The notes: a model not told the origin generated them from the letters alone. DNA of 64,000 bases from Chitinophagales bacterium (GCA_017303455.1 JAFLBM010000009.1:1-64000), one strand, 5' to 3'; shown: positions 53,409 through 61,928, counted from the stretch's first letter. Translations and numbers: made by a program.

Positions 53409-54008
53409 TCAGGATGTTATTTTTTGAAAGGTTTCTTCGTTCAGTTGTATTTCTTTGATGATGCCTCTTTCTTCAGTTCTGCTTTCCCGCTGCATTTCTG
53501 TTAATCTCAACTTATATAATACAAAGGGGTGCTGTTTGCCACCGAGGGTGCTCCAGAGGTAGTTAGCTTGTTCAAAAGTGGGAGAATACAGATCCATGAT
53601 AATATTGAAATCCTCGAGGCCTTTTACCTGCGTAAAACTGTTCTTATGATCAAAGGAATGTTTGCCCTGGAAAAATTGAATAACCCGGGATAATAAGATC
53701 AGGCCATGTTCATATTTTTTTAATACAGCGGAAAAGAGTACAAACAGATTAAGATAAACAGGTGGATTCCGGTAAACGGTGTTGGGGAATTCTTTAACGT
53801 AGTGAGGAATATTTTTCAGGGTGGTCTCTTCAGCTATATTGACCAGTGAGATCAGAATATTGTCGACATTCTTGATCGCCTGCTCATCGAGTGATGCAAT
53901 ATTTTCAAGTTTCACGATGGGCTTCGGAACCTGAGGATCGTCTGGCGGGAACGTATCCAGATACAGGTTCAGCTGCTCCTTGAGAAACTCAAGAGACCTG
54001 AATAACAT
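53409..54008 (-). CDS. DUF4255 (Pvc16/Afp16-type) cap protein
   Basis: A 199-residue protein matching the DUF4255/Pvc16 N-terminal family, the tail-terminator cap at the upper end of CIS particles. The conserved pattern is visible: 'LDTFPPDDPQVPKPIVKLENIASLDE', 'ILISLVNIAEETTLKN', 'NPPVYLNLFVLFSAV', and 'YLWSTLGGKQHPFVLYKLRL'. In Afp it stops tube and sheath growth and sets length together with the tape measure. The 156 bases upstream separate it from the small leader ORF and contain a 13-base palindrome. Confidence 0.88.
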   Translation of the reverse strand: MLFRSLEFLKEQLNLYLDTFPPDDPQVPKPIVKLENIASLDEQAIKNVDNILISLVNIAEETTLKNIPHYVKEFPNTVYRNPPVYLNLFVLFSAVLKKYEHGLILLSRVIQFFQGKHSFDHKNSFTQVKGLEDFNIIMDLYSPTFEQANYLWSTLGGKQHPFVLYKLRLTEMQRESRTEERGIIKEIQLNEETFQKITS

Positions 54009-54080
54009 AGGTAATAAGGTTTGGTTAATGGAAGGAACGGAAGAGTGTGAAGGTAACTTAACAACTGGTGAAAGTCAATA

Positions 54081-54093
54081 ACCACTTAGTGGT
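54081..54093. promoter_or_regulatory. Palindrome ahead of the main CIS genes
   Basis: A perfect palindrome ACCAC-TTA-GTGGT, followed on the plus strand by ATTTTTATT, in the 156-base gap between the small leader ORF and the DUF4255 gene. It may be an operator or a weak hairpin in the CIS leader transcript. No TAnnTTTG box is found in this gap on the minus strand. Confidence 0.3.
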
Positions 54094-54164
54094 ATTTTTA
54101 TTAAGCTTTGATGACTTCCTTATAAATACACGAAGAAAAAGTACCGGAAACTGCGTTGCAGTAA

Positions 54165-54341
54165 TTAAAACCTGTTATTCACTGCATCGATCAATTGTTG
54201 CAGTTTTGTGTTTTGCTGGTTCAGTATTTCTTCTAACAGCTTTGCCTGGAAGAACTGGATATAGGCGTCTATATTTGTTTTAGGATCAAGCCCGGTTTCG
54301 TTTTCGAATTCCTGCTGGTAAGTTTGAAATTTGGTAGCCAT
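54165..54341 (-). CDS. Small helical protein at the head of the CIS operon
   Basis: A 58-residue ORF, too short for common cut-offs. It begins 'MATKFQTYQQEFENETGLDP' and ends 'LIDAVNNRF'. The second half ('QAKLLEEILNQQNTKLQQ') would form an amphipathic helix or short coiled coil. It uses an ATG, is in the CIS direction and lies 156 bases before the cap gene, with a terminator-like hairpin just upstream that insulates it from the mobile element. It may be the first gene of the CIS operon; no function is known to me. Confidence 0.6.
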   Translation of the reverse strand: MATKFQTYQQEFENETGLDPKTNIDAYIQFFQAKLLEEILNQQNTKLQQLIDAVNNRF

Positions 54342-54356
54342 GGTATAAGGTTTGAG

Positions 54357-54390
54357 GTTAAAAAATAAAAGGCCCTGTGAGAGCCTTTAC
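54357..54390 (-). terminator. Terminator-like hairpin between mobile element and CIS operon
   Basis: On the minus strand the stem AAAGGC/GCCTTT (54383-54388 with 54368-54373, 9-base loop) is followed by TATTTTTTAA, the usual form of an intrinsic terminator. No minus-strand gene ends directly before it, as the AbiV-like gene ends 170 bases upstream. It may therefore be the terminator of an older neighbour now displaced by the element. Confidence 0.55.
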
Positions 54391-54403
54391 CTTTTTGAAT
54401 TTG

Positions 54404-54420
54404 TAGCCTCGACAGGGCTA
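54404..54420. other. Candidate attachment-site core of the mobile element
   Basis: An inverted repeat TAGCC (54404-54408) and GGCTA (54416-54420) around a 7-base spacer, TCGACAG. Five-base arms around a 7-base crossover region are the form of a tyrosine-recombinase core site. It lies between the terminator-like hairpin of the CIS side and the first cargo gene of the element side. The other end and the integrase are not in the window, so the call cannot be confirmed here. Confidence 0.35.
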
Positions 54421-54558
54421 AATAATTTATTGAGAATCAAGGTTTTTAAGAAAACCGTAAACGAATCCGTAAACTGGTGTTTTTTGGCTTGTCTTACGTG
54501 TCAAATATTCTGAAATAAAGATACTTTTTTTATGCCATTTCAGCATAAAATAAATCTT

Positions 54559-56193
54559 CTATTTTTCTACAGAATTTTCTGAAGGTGGCACATCTTCCAT
54601 TGAACCAACTATTCTAATTTCAGGTTTATTCTGTTCAGTTCTGACAGCTACAGTCAACAGGTAGATATCGCAGTATATCTTCATTGCTAAAACTTCTGTC
54701 ATTGTTATTGCTTGATGGGATACTTTTTTTGTTTCAACATCCAATGCAAGTTTCATAACCCGGTCATATTCCGTCCGTCCCTTTATCATTCCCTGAATCT
54801 GAAAATATCCCACTTCGAAAACCTGATCCCTGTCGGTTATTTTTTCGTGTTTGAAAAGTAATGTGCGGTAAGTATTGAAGAAAATTCTGAACGCATCGAA
54901 ATCAAGTCTCAGGTGAATGTCTGTTCTGCAGAGCATCGAAAGCGCTGTCATGTATTCATCTACTTCATGTTGATCCGGCTTCAAATGGACATGCAAGAAA
55001 TAATCATGGACAATACCTGCCAGATGCATTTCTTGTTCTCTTAAAACCATCCCCCGACTCTTCCAGTCTACTTTCAATTGTTCAGGCACGGATAACTTAA
55101 GAGGTTGTTTTGATTCCAGGTCAATGATTGAATCATAGAACACGTCTGTATCAATGGGCACATGCCAATAGAATATTCCACGGGTAGCAATACTTAGGGC
55201 GGCTGCGATAACCTTCGAAATATACCAAGCCTGTGGCCAGAGAATATGTACTGTAAATACTGAAGGCAGAATTACTTTAATCTTGAGGGTGTGTTTATCT
55301 TTAGCTGGCGCAAAAGAAAAAGGTCTGGGATGTTTATTGAAGGCGTTGAGTTCCTTTTTCCGGATTGAATGAGACGGGGTGACAAGTGTGAAATTGATTT
55401 CCCATTTTTCGACAAAGGTTTCAAAATCTGTCGGTACAGGCTTGTTAATTTCTTTTTCTGCAAGTTCGCTGAGGGCTGCGGTTTGTTTTTCTTGCTCATC
55501 TTTGACCCATTGCATCCAAAGACGGAAATCGCCGAGTTCAATCAGTATCTTTTGTGCAACTTCTGAAAAGATATAATTTTCATTCCCCTTAGTATTTGTA
55601 AAGTTGAAAAACCAATCTCGAAGAGGATCGGGTGTATCGGAGTTCTCTTCATTTACTTCTCCTTCTACAGTGGCAAGATCATACCTGCTTTGAGTGAAAG
55701 ATAAAATATGTTGAAGTAAATCATCTGATACTTTTTCCGCCGAAGGCATTTGATCGTTCATATCTCCATATAGAAACAACAGACGTAGTTCATGCAACTG
55801 CCGAGCCATGTAATGATTTTCGTTCCATTGATCCTTCGTAACCACGTCTTTGCCTATTGACGGTCCCCAGATGGCGAAAAATAATTTCTTAATATGATCG
55901 TCTAGGGCCACTTTCATAGTTTCCCTATCCCAATTTTCAACCTGATTCAACTTCATCCATGCCATGAAAATTTTCCCAATCTCTTCTAGCGACAAGATGC
56001 ACAGATGAAAACTTAGATGATTCACCTTTTTATTCACTAGTTCTTTCGCGACCCTTAAATTGTCTTCTGCGTTCTTCAGACAGAGATCTCTGAAGGCATT
56101 GAACTTTCGATATTTTTCTTTTTCGCTCATTTCCAAATAATAACTATAGTATGTTTGACTCGGCAATTTACTTTTTCTCAGATTAACTTTCAC
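54559..56193 (-). CDS. AbiV/HEPN-like protein with long C-terminal extension
   Basis: A 544-residue protein whose N-terminal 150 residues resemble the AbiV abortive-infection family: 'CLKNAEDNLRVAKELV', 'LSFHLCILSLEEIGKIFMAWM' and 'LDDHIKKLFFAIW'. AbiV stops phage translation in Lactococcus, but that protein is about 200 residues; the further 390 residues here match nothing I recognise. A clear RxxxxH RNase motif of catalytic HEPN domains is not seen. The GTG start shown has an alternative ATG at 56130 (523 residues). It is divergent from the PIN-like gene 60 bases away. Confidence 0.6.
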   Translation of the reverse strand: MKVNLRKSKLPSQTYYSYYLEMSEKEKYRKFNAFRDLCLKNAEDNLRVAKELVNKKVNHLSFHLCILSLEEIGKIFMAWMKLNQVENWDRETMKVALDDHIKKLFFAIWGPSIGKDVVTKDQWNENHYMARQLHELRLLFLYGDMNDQMPSAEKVSDDLLQHILSFTQSRYDLATVEGEVNEENSDTPDPLRDWFFNFTNTKGNENYIFSEVAQKILIELGDFRLWMQWVKDEQEKQTAALSELAEKEINKPVPTDFETFVEKWEINFTLVTPSHSIRKKELNAFNKHPRPFSFAPAKDKHTLKIKVILPSVFTVHILWPQAWYISKVIAAALSIATRGIFYWHVPIDTDVFYDSIIDLESKQPLKLSVPEQLKVDWKSRGMVLREQEMHLAGIVHDYFLHVHLKPDQHEVDEYMTALSMLCRTDIHLRLDFDAFRIFFNTYRTLLFKHEKITDRDQVFEVGYFQIQGMIKGRTEYDRVMKLALDVETKKVSHQAITMTEVLAMKIYCDIYLLTVAVRTEQNKPEIRIVGSMEDVPPSENSVEK

Positions 56194-56253
56194 TGGTAAA
56201 ACTAGCTATATGGGATTTCAGCAAAAAGGTATTGCCAGCTAAATGCAGGGTTT

Positions 56254-57216
56254 ATGAACAGTGAAAAATACGCTGTAGTCTTTGACACGAACAGTTACCG
56301 GAATTTAATTCGGGGCACTTCTAATGAAGATATCGGAGCTAAAATTGCTCAAATCAAAGAAAAAGAAGCCCGGAAGAATATTATGGCGAAAGCTACACCT
56401 GTGGTTGCCTCGGAAATGCTTGCTAATTTGGCAGGACCAGGAAAAAGTCCACATTATGATGAGTGTCTGAAAGGTCTAATAGCAATGGCCAATCATTGTC
56501 GTGAAGAGGCTGAGAATACAATGCACATTATACCTCTACCTTATTTGCACCTGGCGATCAATTTTTTTGAGGTTTCGCCACCTTACGCGGAATTAATAAC
56601 AAAAAATATGGCGGGCGTCATTGGGGATTTTAAAATTGACTATTTAAAGGCCGTCGAAGGCCATAATTTGAAGGAAACATTTACCAAATTAAGAGTTTAC
56701 ATCGATAATGAAGAATCAAGATGGATTAGAGAAGTGGAAAGCTTTGTGGAATTAGCGCGGCACGAAGCACTAAAATTAGGTCCGCCAATTAATGCAAAAG
56801 ACAATGGTGACAAAATGCTCAAGTTTATCGACAGCGGACTTTTTGTACCAAGAATCTCGATGGCAATCATTTTCTCTCTTGCAAGGTCTTTGCAAATTAA
56901 AATGACCGGACATGAACATGCTACCAAAGGATGGATATTGCCGCAGATGTTTCCGCTTTCCGTTGCATTTTACCAATGGATCTGTCGAAAGATCGTAATG
57001 GACAAAATCGATTTGAGGACTAAAAAATCAAGAGCGACTCGCTGGAACTGGCGATGGGATTATGAAGTGTCATTTTTGATGAATGATCATCTGCTAAATG
57101 GACGGATTGTAATAGTAGTCACCTCTGATAAGGATATGACCAGGATGTTACAGAAATATGGGTATGGTGCACGGGTGCTGACTCTAGAAAGCTATTTAGG
57201 CTTTCTGGATTTTTAG
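56254..57216 (+). CDS. PIN-like domain protein, putative ribonuclease
   Basis: A 320-residue protein with a PIN-like layout. The N-terminal strand 'YAVVFDTNSYRNL' carries Asp11, 'VVASEMLANL' gives Glu54, and the C-terminus has 'WDYEVSFLMND' (Asp269) and 'VVTSDKDMTRML' (Asp292, Asp294), the four acidic positions of a PIN metal site. A large helical insertion lies between. PIN proteins cut RNA and are common in toxin and defence systems. It is divergent from the AbiV-like gene and 84 bases before the nuclease gene on the same strand. Confidence 0.65.
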   Translation: MNSEKYAVVFDTNSYRNLIRGTSNEDIGAKIAQIKEKEARKNIMAKATPVVASEMLANLAGPGKSPHYDECLKGLIAMANHCREEAENTMHIIPLPYLHLAINFFEVSPPYAELITKNMAGVIGDFKIDYLKAVEGHNLKETFTKLRVYIDNEESRWIREVESFVELARHEALKLGPPINAKDNGDKMLKFIDSGLFVPRISMAIIFSLARSLQIKMTGHEHATKGWILPQMFPLSVAFYQWICRKIVMDKIDLRTKKSRATRWNWRWDYEVSFLMNDHLLNGRIVIVVTSDKDMTRMLQKYGYGARVLTLESYLGFLDF

Positions 57217-57300
57217 CATTTAATCACATGTACCACTAGGTTGTCAGGCACTGGATTGTTTAATAGTGGCTAAATTACATTGGTAATAAAATCATACATA

Positions 57301-58050
57301 ATGGCTAAAAAGACATTAAAGGATTATATAAAAGATTTAAGAGAAAAAATAGAGGCCGATTATGATGAATTTGACGATTATGGTCGTCAGCAAATGTTTG
57401 AAAGAATTGATGCCTTTATAACCAACGAATCACGCTCTGAATTAGAAAGGGCTTTTTATTTGCTATTGAACCAATTTCCTGGCGATCATAAAAATTACAT
57501 AGTTCGAGCTGGTGAAAAGGTATTTATTCCCGACGTGTATGACATGGGTAGCCCTGGTTTTCAGTACGAAATTGATTTCGCTTTATATGGAGGATCAGTT
57601 AACAATCCTGTAAAAGTTGCAATCGAATGTGATGGGTTTCGTTCTCACGGACACAAGCACTCAAACCGTGATCGGAGAAAGGAAGTAAACCTGCAGGCCG
57701 CAGGATGGATTGTAATGAGATTCCGGTCTCCGGAAATCCATACAGAACTTGAGAGATTTGACACTGACGATGTATATATTTCTCAGTTTCTTCAAAGTAT
57801 TGAAAATACGATTGAGCAGAAGTTGAAAATTATAACTGATGCGAATTACGTTCAGGCTGAAATAAGAAGCACTTTAACTGGCTATAAATGGGATTTTGTT
57901 ACTTGCACTCATTGCGGACAAAAACAAATGGATCAGCTAAATTTCAGAATATTGCATTGCAGGTTCTGCCATCGAGACTATGAGCGAGAAGTTAGTCCGT
58001 TAGAGAAAATCTGGTACGAAAAGGACGGATTTATCTATTTTAAAGAGTAG
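57301..58050 (+). CDS. DUF559-like endonuclease with zinc ribbon
   Basis: A 249-residue protein with a restriction-endonuclease-like core of the DUF559/Vsr kind: 'YEIDFALYGG' (Asp92), 'VAIECDGFRSHGHKHSNRDRR' (Glu109, Asp111) and 'AAGWIVMRFRSPEI'. A C-terminal zinc ribbon has Cys202/Cys205 and Cys220/Cys223. It likely cuts or nicks DNA; the zinc ribbon may give binding specificity. The ATG at 57301 is preferred to a TTG at 57280. It converges with the coupling-protein gene 5 bases away. It may act with the PIN-like protein upstream. Confidence 0.7.
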   Translation: MAKKTLKDYIKDLREKIEADYDEFDDYGRQQMFERIDAFITNESRSELERAFYLLLNQFPGDHKNYIVRAGEKVFIPDVYDMGSPGFQYEIDFALYGGSVNNPVKVAIECDGFRSHGHKHSNRDRRKEVNLQAAGWIVMRFRSPEIHTELERFDTDDVYISQFLQSIENTIEQKLKIITDANYVQAEIRSTLTGYKWDFVTCTHCGQKQMDQLNFRILHCRFCHRDYEREVSPLEKIWYEKDGFIYFKE

Positions 58051-58055
58051 AACAG

Positions 58056-60035
58056 CTACTTACCCAAGTGTTCCAAGCCTGGTGTATTTAAAATTCTTTC
58101 GATTTCTGATTCGATGATTTCTACAATTTCCCGCTTAACATTCCGGAAATTCTCGTTAATCATTAGCGGAGTTACGTTATTCACGGTCGGCAATGGCTTG
58201 TAAAATTTGACTTCACTGTTAAGTTTCTCATGGTCATTAATAACTTCACAATGAAATGTTTTTAGCTTTATCTTATTTGTTGGATCATCTGCAATCATTC
58301 CTACAAATTCCCCTGACGAAAGCCCGGCGATCTTTGACTGAGGGATCGCAAAATCTAGTTGACTGGATTTGCTAATTGAAGTATCAGTGCGATTAATAGA
58401 AATACTTTCCTTAATCTGGTTAATCTTCCCGAATCGTTCAGATAGGAACTTCGAGGTTTCACCAGTGACTTGCCCGGAAATGATATTTCCCGTAATATTC
58501 ATGATTACAGCAGACTGATCAGCTCCATAATCCTTTTTTAACTGGCTAAAATCCTGAATGCCTAAACAAGTGGCCACTTTATTGGAACGGGCTGTGGCGA
58601 TGAGGCTATCAATATCATTGAAAAATATTGTCGGAAACTCATCAAATACCAAACTTGATTTCAGTTTATTTTTTTGATTGACCAGCTTAATTAACCGGGT
58701 CACATATAAGGAAAGAACTGCTCCGTATATCTGCTGCTTCTGTGGATTATTTGCAAGACAAACAATCTTTGGTTTTTCAGGGTCATTAATATCAAGTGTA
58801 AAATCGTTTGCAGATAGCACCCAATAAAGTTGTGGTGATGAGAGACGAGCCATCCCAATCTTGGCACTGGCCACCTGGCCTTCCAATTGCTCCATCGCAT
58901 CGTTCTGATAAGCGGATATGAATGGGTTTATCAGTACTTCAATTTCCGGTTCGGTACGAAGTACCGAGAATAGTTTTTCGTATTCCACCTGCATCAGTTC
59001 AATCACATGCGGCAGGGTCAGGTATTTCCCGCCCTGGTATTTTTTCAGGAACCAGATTATGGCCGTTAAGAAGTTGATCGGCGACTCCACAAAAAAGTCA
59101 CCCTGTTTGGTGATCCAGTCCCGGTTCAGGCCCATCATAATCGAACGGGAAGCTTCGGTCGCATCTGTAATATCAAACATGGTGGAGGCATCCAACGGAT
59201 TACAGCGGTGACTCCTGGAAAGATCATCGAAATTGATGGTATAGAATTTCGGTTCTACTTTGTAACTGTTCTTGTTCTTCAGCAATGTATTGTAGGCAAT
59301 TTTGGTCAGGTCGTCATATTTAAAATCATAGACCAGCATGGTAAACCCTTTCCGGATATGTTGCCTGATAATGTGCTGAATTACAAAGTAAGATTTACCA
59401 GCTCCGGGTGAGCCGCAAACGAGTAGCCCCCGGAACGGATTAATAATATTGATCCAGCTTTTGCGGACTTTACCCCTCAGGTTATACTGTGCGGGAAGGT
59501 TAATCGAATATTCATTCTCCAGCAACCGCTCTTCCTGGGGGAATGTTTCATTCAATTCGTTGAAAATATCCTTTCCCAAATTTACCCTGATATACCGGCT
59601 CAGCAGGTTGCCCCCGGCCAGCACTAAAAGAAACCCTATCTCCGTCAGGCTCATATACCCGATTGCCAGGTGTTCAACCGGGCCCTGAAAGCCCAGTATA
59701 AGGGTGCTGGAAAAGTATAGACTTAGCCCCAAAATCAGGTAGGCCAGGATGGATCGGGGGTTGATACTTTCTGATTTTTTGCCCCTTGCCCCCAGCAGGG
59801 ATATCCCCAGCAGCCCGAGGGCAATCAACTTAGACTTCCAAACTGTGCTGTAGAGCCCCGTAAGGGCAATATTTTGGAGGAACTGGTCGCCCCAGGGGGA
59901 AGTGAGTCCCCAGCGCTCAAAAGCCCCGTAGCAGTAAAAATAACAGTGCAGGAGCAGGACCAAAATGGCCCCGAGCCGGGTAAAGTCCAGGATTTTCCTG
60001 AGGCCCGCTTCATTTTCGCCGGTTCCGGATGACAT
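58056..60035 (-). CDS. mobC: TraG/VirD4-type coupling protein (MobC-like)
   Basis: A 659-residue type IV coupling protein that would bring the relaxase-DNA complex to a conjugation channel. The N-terminus has several membrane helices, the first with 'LLLHCYFYCYGAFERWG', a form of the YWFCY domain of Bacteroidota mobilisation proteins. Walker A is GSPGAGKS at residues 208-215; Walker B-like 'KSSLVFDEFPTIFF' lies near 463-476. The C-terminus is a short helical tail. It is followed, in its own direction, by nothing for 5 bases to the converging nuclease gene, and preceded by the relaxase gene 6 bases away. Confidence 0.88.
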   Translation of the reverse strand: MSSGTGENEAGLRKILDFTRLGAILVLLLHCYFYCYGAFERWGLTSPWGDQFLQNIALTGLYSTVWKSKLIALGLLGISLLGARGKKSESINPRSILAYLILGLSLYFSSTLILGFQGPVEHLAIGYMSLTEIGFLLVLAGGNLLSRYIRVNLGKDIFNELNETFPQEERLLENEYSINLPAQYNLRGKVRKSWINIINPFRGLLVCGSPGAGKSYFVIQHIIRQHIRKGFTMLVYDFKYDDLTKIAYNTLLKNKNSYKVEPKFYTINFDDLSRSHRCNPLDASTMFDITDATEASRSIMMGLNRDWITKQGDFFVESPINFLTAIIWFLKKYQGGKYLTLPHVIELMQVEYEKLFSVLRTEPEIEVLINPFISAYQNDAMEQLEGQVASAKIGMARLSSPQLYWVLSANDFTLDINDPEKPKIVCLANNPQKQQIYGAVLSLYVTRLIKLVNQKNKLKSSLVFDEFPTIFFNDIDSLIATARSNKVATCLGIQDFSQLKKDYGADQSAVIMNITGNIISGQVTGETSKFLSERFGKINQIKESISINRTDTSISKSSQLDFAIPQSKIAGLSSGEFVGMIADDPTNKIKLKTFHCEVINDHEKLNSEVKFYKPLPTVNNVTPLMINENFRNVKREIVEIIESEIERILNTPGLEHLGK

Positions 60036-60041
60036 AGGTAC

Positions 60042-61310
60042 TTATTTAGGGTTAGGATTGCGTTTTTTCTTCTTTTTCTTCAGTAGTTCGGCAGGAATCC
60101 GGTTTAGGTTCTTTTCATGCTCCACTAGGTCTTTGAGCAGGCCGTCCTGTGTGGGTTGCGACCCAGTAGTTTGTGAGAGCTCTTTGCTTTCCCCGAATTC
60201 CTTTGATTTGGCGGTTTCAGGGGTTGGTTTTGGGGCTTTTCCCAGGTCCTGTTGACCCGACTCCAATGAAGCCCGGATACCAGCAATACTGTAGGTCTTA
60301 CCTACTTCACTGCCGTTAAAGACGGCCTTGGTCCGGAAGTCAATAAAAGTAATGCCGAAGACAAGCCCCTGCTTATTCTCCCGCAGGACGGCCTGCACTC
60401 CTTCTTTTTTCAGGGCAATAATCAAAGCGTCCAGGCTTCCCGGAGATTTGGCCAACACCCAGTCAATGCTGGTCTTCAATCTCTTTTTATCGGGCTGCCG
60501 GAGGGTCTCATTTTCTGCGAATCTTTTCTCTAGGTTTTTCAGGGTGGGCTTGCTGTGAATCAGACTTGCCTTAATTGGTACCCCAACCTTATTACCCTGC
60601 CCGTCCAGCAACCGGTAGAAAAGTCCCCCGGACTTGTATATGATCCCTGTCTCCCGGCCCCGGTCGGCCTCTACGTTATACAGACGGAGAATGGCGTTCA
60701 ATTCTGCCAGCGAGGTATATTTAAAATGGTTGACTACCGCATCCAGGACATTGGTGATCGAACGGTGGGTCTCGGATTTACCGTAAAAGACTTTCTGTAC
60801 ATCAATTGGCCGGATGCCTGTAACCTGTGCTGCTTTTTTGCCCTGCGCCGGGATCAAACCAAAACTTTTCTCCAGTTCTTTTCTTGCCTGCTCGGATTGG
60901 TTGCGGCCTATGTTAAATGTATCAATACGCTTTCCATCCGGCTGGATACTAGTGGTCAGGATATGGATATGTGGATGACCGGCATCGTGGTGCTCATAGA
61001 CCAGGTAAGGTTGGGAACTGAAGCCGATCTTTTCCATATAAGCCCTTGCGATCTGGGTGAGTTTGTCCTGTGCAAATTTTTCGGAAGGATCGAAGTTTAA
61101 GGAGATATGGAGTGTATTGGATTTTTTTGAACGTTCATTTCTTGCAATCAGGTCCTGCATCCGTTCCATTTTCTGGTTGAAATTCATTTGGCTAGCTTCC
61201 AGCAAATAGTTCCCTGCGAAAATGCAAACTGCTTTTTCTTTCTGGCATTTCTGCTCATTATAATTGAGGGCCCTTTGCAAACTGTGCGGGCTGGTTATTC
61301 GGACGACCAT
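60042..61310 (-). CDS. mobB: MOBP-type relaxase (MobB-like)
   Basis: A 422-residue relaxase/mobilisation nuclease. The N-terminal Tyr17 in 'ALNYNEQK' is the likely nicking residue, and the metal-binding histidines are in 'YEHHDAGHPHIHILTT' (His107, His112, His114, His116). It would nick oriT and stay bound to the 5' end of the transferred strand. The C-terminal third is charged and ends with a poly-lysine stretch. It overlaps the accessory gene by 16 bases and precedes the coupling protein by 6. Confidence 0.9.
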   Translation of the reverse strand: MVVRITSPHSLQRALNYNEQKCQKEKAVCIFAGNYLLEASQMNFNQKMERMQDLIARNERSKKSNTLHISLNFDPSEKFAQDKLTQIARAYMEKIGFSSQPYLVYEHHDAGHPHIHILTTSIQPDGKRIDTFNIGRNQSEQARKELEKSFGLIPAQGKKAAQVTGIRPIDVQKVFYGKSETHRSITNVLDAVVNHFKYTSLAELNAILRLYNVEADRGRETGIIYKSGGLFYRLLDGQGNKVGVPIKASLIHSKPTLKNLEKRFAENETLRQPDKKRLKTSIDWVLAKSPGSLDALIIALKKEGVQAVLRENKQGLVFGITFIDFRTKAVFNGSEVGKTYSIAGIRASLESGQQDLGKAPKPTPETAKSKEFGESKELSQTTGSQPTQDGLLKDLVEHEKNLNRIPAELLKKKKKKRNPNPK

Positions 61311-61681
61311 TTCCGGTGGATTTCATTAAGTTTCTGAAATATTCTTTCTGTCAATTGCCGGAAGTCTTGGTGAATTGGTTCATGTGAATTCAGCCACCAT
61401 TTTACCTCACTGATATGATTTAATGTGTGGAGTTTTTTAACCGCCTGGTTGTAGTTATTGCCGATAGCATTCAGTTCTTTTTTCAGCCCGATCATTTCAT
61501 GTAAAAACTGATCGGCGGATTCGTTTCTGACTTTAATAGTTACAGGCTTTTGCAGCAGCACATTTCTTGCATACTCGCTTAGTTTTCTGTGCGTGGATTT
61601 GGAAAATAATCCATGTATTTTCTGATACTCTGCAGGCTTTACCCGAAAAGAGATCCAGGAAGGAATTTTATGCTCACTCAT
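61295..61681 (-). CDS. mobA: Mobilisation accessory protein (MobA/relaxosome type)
   Basis: A 128-residue protein of the plasmid mobilisation relaxosome family: 'SWISFRVKPAEYQKIHGLF' forms the strand and first helix of a ribbon-helix-helix, and 'SEYARNVLLQKPV' and 'LKKELNAIGNNYNQAVKKLH' are the family hallmarks. It would bind oriT and help the relaxase, whose gene it overlaps by 16 bases. I chose the ATG at 61681; a GTG one codon earlier is possible. Confidence 0.85.
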   Translation of the reverse strand: MSEHKIPSWISFRVKPAEYQKIHGLFSKSTHRKLSEYARNVLLQKPVTIKVRNESADQFLHEMIGLKKELNAIGNNYNQAVKKLHTLNHISEVKWWLNSHEPIHQDFRQLTERIFQKLNEIHRKWSSE

Positions 61682-61763
61682 CACGATTCATTTTCACTTT
61701 ATCTCCGGCAAAAGACAAACACTGTTTTTTGCCGCCATACCCTTTCAAACTTCTTTTCCCATA

Positions 61764-61821
61764 GTCCCGCCGACTCCGGAGGCAAGGGACCAAGATGCAA
61801 TTGTGCAACAATTGAACATCT
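61764..61821. other. Candidate oriT with nested inverted repeats
   Basis: The 290-base gap between mobA and the divergent small gene has two hairpin-forming repeats. The first is GTCCCGCC (61764-61771) with GGC and GGGAC (61781-61783, 61786-61790). The second is AGATG-CAATTGT (61793-61804), a GCA loop, then ACAATTG-AA-CATCT (61808-61821), a 12-base pair stem with a 2-base bulge. Placement directly upstream of the relaxosome gene is where oriT usually lies. The nick site itself was not identified. Confidence 0.5.
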
Positions 61822-61928
61822 TGCCGGTTGCAGACACAGCGACCTTCGACCTTGTAAAGTTAAACTGACCGATTCCGATAATAATCACATAATCAAATTC
61901 TGATGAGGTGGCATCAGGTAATTAAAAA

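Noticed and set aside
25805-54341. Prophage or canonical T6SS
   Set aside because: No capsid, portal, terminase, lysis or integrase genes, and no TssJ, TssL, TssM or ClpV; DUF4157, DUF4255, CIS tape-measure and AAA+ genes point to a CIS.
54395-54425. Five-base stem with seven-base loop taken as a tRNA T-arm or tRNA 3' end
   Set aside because: The loop lacks the TTCRANY pattern on both strands, and no acceptor, D or anticodon arm can be folded beside it. A truncated tRNA 3' end copied by integration remains possible but cannot be shown.
54528-54550. TTTTATGC/GCATAAAA repeat as terminator of the AbiV-like gene
   Set aside because: No T-run follows the stem in the direction of transcription, so it is noted only as an inverted repeat at the element junction.
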